DNA from: Arthrobacter sp. StoSoilB19 | GTDB lineage: Bacteria > Actinomycetota > Actinomycetes > Actinomycetales > Micrococcaceae | Length of the DNA: 64,000 nt | NCBI RefSeq assembly: GCF_019977275.1 | Contig: NZ_AP024650.1 | Location: 4,306,704 to 4,370,703 of the forward strand | Direction of reading: 5' to 3' | Shown here: one piece after another, positions 61,573 to 64,000 of the stretch | Numbering within the stretch: the stretch's first letter is position 1 | Layout: each line of letters starts with the position of its first letter | Notes under the pieces: generated by a model | Told to the model about the DNA's origin: nothing | Seen by the model: the letters and a program-made list of their open reading frames with translations, nothing else | Databases searched by the model: none | Program-made: the position numbers and the translations under genes

Positions 61573-62543
61573 TACTTCTTCTTCCTGTTCTTGCGCTGGG
61601 GCTGGACGCGCTGTCCCTTGGTCTCAAGTGCGGCGGCCGCGGCGGCGTCGGTTTCTTCATCCCGCTTGCCGGTGAGGACGGAAAGGGCGGGGAGGCCCTT
61701 GGCGGCACGGCGTTCGGCGAGGGCCTTGGCTGCGGGGGATCCCGGCGTCGGCATGCGGCGGATGACGAAGAACTGCTGGCCCATGGTCCACAGGTTGGTG
61801 GTGGTCCAGTAGATGAGCACACCGATGGGGAAGTTGATGCCGCCCACACCGAAGACGATGGGCAGGATGTAAAGCATCATCTTCTGCTGCCGCATGAACG
61901 GGCTGGCCATGGCCTCTTCGGACATGTTCTTGGCCATGATCTGCTTCTGGGTGATGAACTGCGAGGCCGTCATGGCCAGGATCATCACGATGGAAAGGAT
62001 CCACACAGCAACCTGGTTGCCGCCACCCCCGCCATGCAGCAGGGAGGCAGACAGCGGAGCACCAAAAATGCTCGACGCGTCGAATTCCACAACCTGCTCA
62101 TGGCTCATGGCACCGATGCCGGCGCCCTGGTCCTTTGCGGCGGAGATACCGGAGAGCACCTGGAACAGTGCAAAGAAGAACGGCATCTGGATCAGCATGG
62201 GCAGGCAGGCCGAGAACGGGTTGGTCCCATGCTTCTTGTACATGGCCATCTGTTCCTGGGCCATGGCCTGGCGGGACAGCTGGTCGGTCTTGCCCTTGTA
62301 CTTGTCCTGGAGCTTCTTCAGGTCGGGCTGCAGCAGCTGCATGCCGCGCTGGGCCTTGATCTGCTTGACGAATACCGGGATCAGGGCGGCACGGATCACC
62401 AGCACGAGTCCGATGATGGACAAAGTCCAGGTCCAGCCGTTCGCAGCAGGCATCCCGATGGCGCTCAAGCCATCGTGGAATCCGATCATGATGATGGAAA
62501 CCAGCCACTTGAACGGGGCCATGATTGTTCCAAAGAAGTCCAT
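61572..62543 (-). CDS. yidC: Membrane protein insertase YidC
   Basis: 323 residues with about five transmembrane helices: the conserved core begins WLVSIIMIGFHDGLSAIGMP and includes GTNPFSACLPMLIQMPFFFALF and INFPIGVLIYWTTTNLWTMGQQ. No lipobox is present, unlike Gram-positive YidC homologues of Bacillus. The C-terminus is Lys/Arg-rich. It inserts membrane proteins with or without Sec. It lies 15 bp after yidD. Confidence 0.97.
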   Translation of the reverse strand: MDFFGTIMAPFKWLVSIIMIGFHDGLSAIGMPAANGWTWTLSIIGLVLVIRAALIPVFVKQIKAQRGMQLLQPDLKKLQDKYKGKTDQLSRQAMAQEQMAMYKKHGTNPFSACLPMLIQMPFFFALFQVLSGISAAKDQGAGIGAMSHEQVVEFDASSIFGAPLSASLLHGGGGGNQVAVWILSIVMILAMTASQFITQKQIMAKNMSEEAMASPFMRQQKMMLYILPIVFGVGGINFPIGVLIYWTTTNLWTMGQQFFVIRRMPTPGSPAAKALAERRAAKGLPALSVLTGKRDEETDAAAAAALETKGQRVQPQRKNRKKK

Positions 62544-62558
62544 ACTTATCCCTATTCG

Positions 62559-62951
62559 TCAGGCCGCACTGCGGCCTTCTTCATCAGTCCGAGCAACCAG
62601 GTACCTGTCCGGATTGTTCAGCACAACAATTGTGGGGGTCTGGCCTGCGGGCCATTCCCTGTGGCCGGCGGGGACGTGGTCCACTCCGCCGGCATTCCAT
62701 GGATGGCAGTGGCCAAGGCGCCGGACCGCGAGCCAGCTCCCCTTGACGGCGCCATGGACAGTGACCGCTTCAAGGGCGTAGGCCGAGCAGGAAGGGAAGA
62801 ATCGGCAGACCGGCCCGTACAAGGGAGAAACCACCTTGCGGTAGGCCATCAGCAGAAGAATGAGGACGTTGCGGGGCAGGTTCCAGAGGAACTTGCCGAC
62901 GGCGGCAGGCACGTTGCGGAAACGGGCGACGACGGCGGTGGCGTTAGACAC
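62559..62951 (-). CDS. yidD: Membrane protein insertion efficiency factor YidD
   Basis: 130 residues. Core PSCSAYALEAVTVHGAVKGSW with CHPWNAGGVDHVP, the YidD signature. A C-terminal extension of about 30 residues (TIVVLNNPDRYLVARTDEE) is longer than usual. The GTG start lies inside the end of rnpA, an 8-bp overlap. Confidence 0.93.
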   Translation of the reverse strand: MSNATAVVARFRNVPAAVGKFLWNLPRNVLILLLMAYRKVVSPLYGPVCRFFPSCSAYALEAVTVHGAVKGSWLAVRRLGHCHPWNAGGVDHVPAGHREWPAGQTPTIVVLNNPDRYLVARTDEEGRSAA

Positions 62952-63354
62952 GCGTTGTCCCCTCCTGTGTTGTACCGGCCGAACCTGTCGCGGCAGCCCG
63001 TGGAGGGCGGCCAGCCAGCCGGTTCAGCGTGGATTCCAATGCAGCGTTGTAGTCCGACAGCAGCTGGTCCCAACTGGCGGACGCGGACGCCGGAAGCGCC
63101 CGCACCACAATAGCCAGTCCTGTACCGTGCTCTCGCAACGAGGCAGCAGCTGCTTCTCTCAGTCTCCTCTTAACGAGGTTCCTGACCACAGCGTTCCCTA
63201 CACCCTTGGAAACAATGAACCCGATCCGGCTGGGTTCGTCGGCAGCAATGGCTGCCGCATATAACACTACGTTCCGGCGCCCATTGCGGACACCGGAACG
63301 TACGGTTGTTGAAAAATCGGTTGAGGTCCTCAAGCGGTTGCGGGCGGCCAGCAC
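62944..63354 (-). CDS. rnpA: Ribonuclease P protein component
   Basis: 136 residues. MLAARNRLRTSTDFSTTVR at the N-terminus and the RNR-type motif GNAVVRNLVKRRLREAA (about residues 65-81). It is the protein cofactor of RNase P for tRNA 5' maturation. GTG start. It lies 40 bp after rpmH and overlaps yidD. Confidence 0.96.
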   Translation of the reverse strand: MLAARNRLRTSTDFSTTVRSGVRNGRRNVVLYAAAIAADEPSRIGFIVSKGVGNAVVRNLVKRRLREAAAASLREHGTGLAIVVRALPASASASWDQLLSDYNAALESTLNRLAGRPPRAAATGSAGTTQEGTTRV

Positions 63355-63394
63355 CTTAAACTCGCAAAGGGATGTCTACCGACAAGCCAGTTAT

Positions 63395-63532
63395 CTAGGC
63401 CGACAGTTCGGTGCGGCCCTTGCCACGACGGGCTGCCAGGATGGCACGGCCGGCACGGGTACGCATACGAAGGCGGAAGCCGTGCTTCTTGGCTCGACGG
63501 CGGTTATTCGGCTGAAAAGTCCGCTTGCTCAC
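63395..63532 (-). CDS. rpmH: 50S ribosomal protein L34
   Basis: 45 residues, basic: MSKRTFQPNNRRRAKKHGFR then LRMRTRAGRAILAARRGKGR. GTG start at 63532. This short gene is the start of the rpmH-rnpA-yidD-yidC-jag-rsmG unit, divergent from the dnaA side. Confidence 0.98.
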   Translation of the reverse strand: MSKRTFQPNNRRRAKKHGFRLRMRTRAGRAILAARRGKGRTELSA

Positions 63533-64000
63533 GTTAGTTACTCCAGTGGATCAAAGGTGCGCCCACCCGATCAGTATGGGGAAGAACTGGCCGACGCTAA
63601 GTTTTGTATATGCACGCTTCCCCCGGCTGTCCGGACGCACTGCGCCTGGAGAGTTCAGATGGGGCCAAAAAGCGGACACAAAGGACTTCACAACGTTAGG
63701 GCAATCTGCAGGCCGGAGTCAAACCGGAAGGCGCCTTGGCGGCTGTCCCCAGCTGTGCCTAAGTATCCCCAACAGCCTGTGGATGAAGTGGCTCACAGGG
63801 GCGTTCCGGGAACCACAACAGTGTAATTATCCACAGCCGGATAGCCAGCTATCTTCTAGGCTTTTCATCCCCTAGAGTGTCCCAGTAGCCGATTATCCAC
63901 GGACTGTGCATAACCCTGTGGATTAAGTGGGGCCAGCACCCTGGTTCCGGACTTGGGCTGCAGGCAATGCAGGCAAAGCAAGTTTTGAGGGAACCGATTG
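63533..64000. other. rpmH-dnaA intergenic region with DnaA boxes (cut by window end)
   Basis: No gene. TTATCCACA at 63827-63835 (exact), TTATCCACG at 63893-63901, TGTGCATAA at 63905-63913 and TGTGGATTA at 63917-63925 on the opposite strand, and TGTGGATGA at 63778-63786. dnaA is expected just beyond the end. The rpmH promoter should lie near 63540-63620. Confidence 0.7.

Noticed and set aside
1..64000. tRNA, rRNA or CRISPR arrays
   Set aside because: No cloverleaf-like segments, rRNA stretches or regularly spaced repeat-spacer runs were seen; the regular repeats found are parS, DnaA boxes and the three 14-nt copies.

Overview
The window is one continuous stretch of a high-G+C actinobacterial chromosome on the left side of dnaA. 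The order trxB-trxA / parB-parA-rsmG-jag-yidC-yidD-rnpA-rpmH, the rpsF-ssb-rpsR-rplI block with dnaB nearby, and the protein sequences fit a member of the Micrococcaceae close to Arthrobacter/Pseudarthrobacter. This assignment is inference from gene order and protein character; no search was run. No rRNA, tRNA, CRISPR array or transposase gene was seen.

Layout. 1-6.2 kb: the 3' end of a Cu(I)-type P-ATPase, a DUF2277 protein, a lone WXG100 protein, an EamA transporter, a CGNR zinc-finger regulator, small membrane proteins, a MATE exporter and DoxX. 6.3-10.3 kb: tandem-hotdog thioesterase, replicative helicase dnaB with DnaA-box-like sequences upstream, and two membrane-anchored proteins of unknown function. 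10.4-15.4 kb: a secreted repeat protein, a flavin reductase, a PhzF protein, and the rpsF-ssb-rpsR-rplI block. 15.6-29.4 kb: an extracellular-polysaccharide type locus. It has a GH16 lipoprotein, an HprK-like kinase, three GT2 glycosyltransferases, a flippase, a large polymerase-like membrane protein, two tiny membrane proteins, a metallophosphoesterase, a large LuxR-type ATPase regulator and a NeuD-like acetyltransferase. 29.4-48.3 kb: housekeeping and transport genes (M18 aminopeptidase, amino-acid permease, ABC exporter, PAP2/diacylglycerol-kinase fusion, MFS/DeoR pair, ABC-F, PBP2-like transpeptidase, carotenoid-type oxidoreductase, GT87, two previously hidden small ORFs, phosphatase, CCA-adding enzyme, NUDIX). 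48.3-53.8 kb: murJ, a separate degenerate pseudokinase/discoidin-like partner, and trxB-trxA. 53.9-57.8 kb: a gene desert rich in parS and DnaA boxes. 57.8-63.5 kb: parB to rpmH. 63.5-64 kb: the dnaA-proximal region.

How the parts work together. The right end is the chromosome-maintenance district: ParA/ParB act on at least eight exact 14-bp parS cores spread over the trxA-parB gap, with one more inside parA itself. YidC/YidD/RnpA/L34 form the usual ribosome and membrane-insertion block. MurJ and its neighbour recreate, as two genes, the architecture that is fused in mycobacterial MviN. The polysaccharide locus looks like a coordinated regulon: two facing transcription units carry the same 18-nt element (GAGTACTC-R-CTAC-Y-GGTG) just upstream of or overlapping the -35, each followed exactly 20 nt later by a TAnGCT -10 hexamer. 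Between the divergent glycosyltransferase and LuxR genes there are three 14-nt direct repeats with a 32-33 bp period. The shared promoter element, the parS/DnaA-box desert, the SigR-type promoter of trxB, the split MviN, and the two small SD-preceded ORFs are the observations most worth following up.
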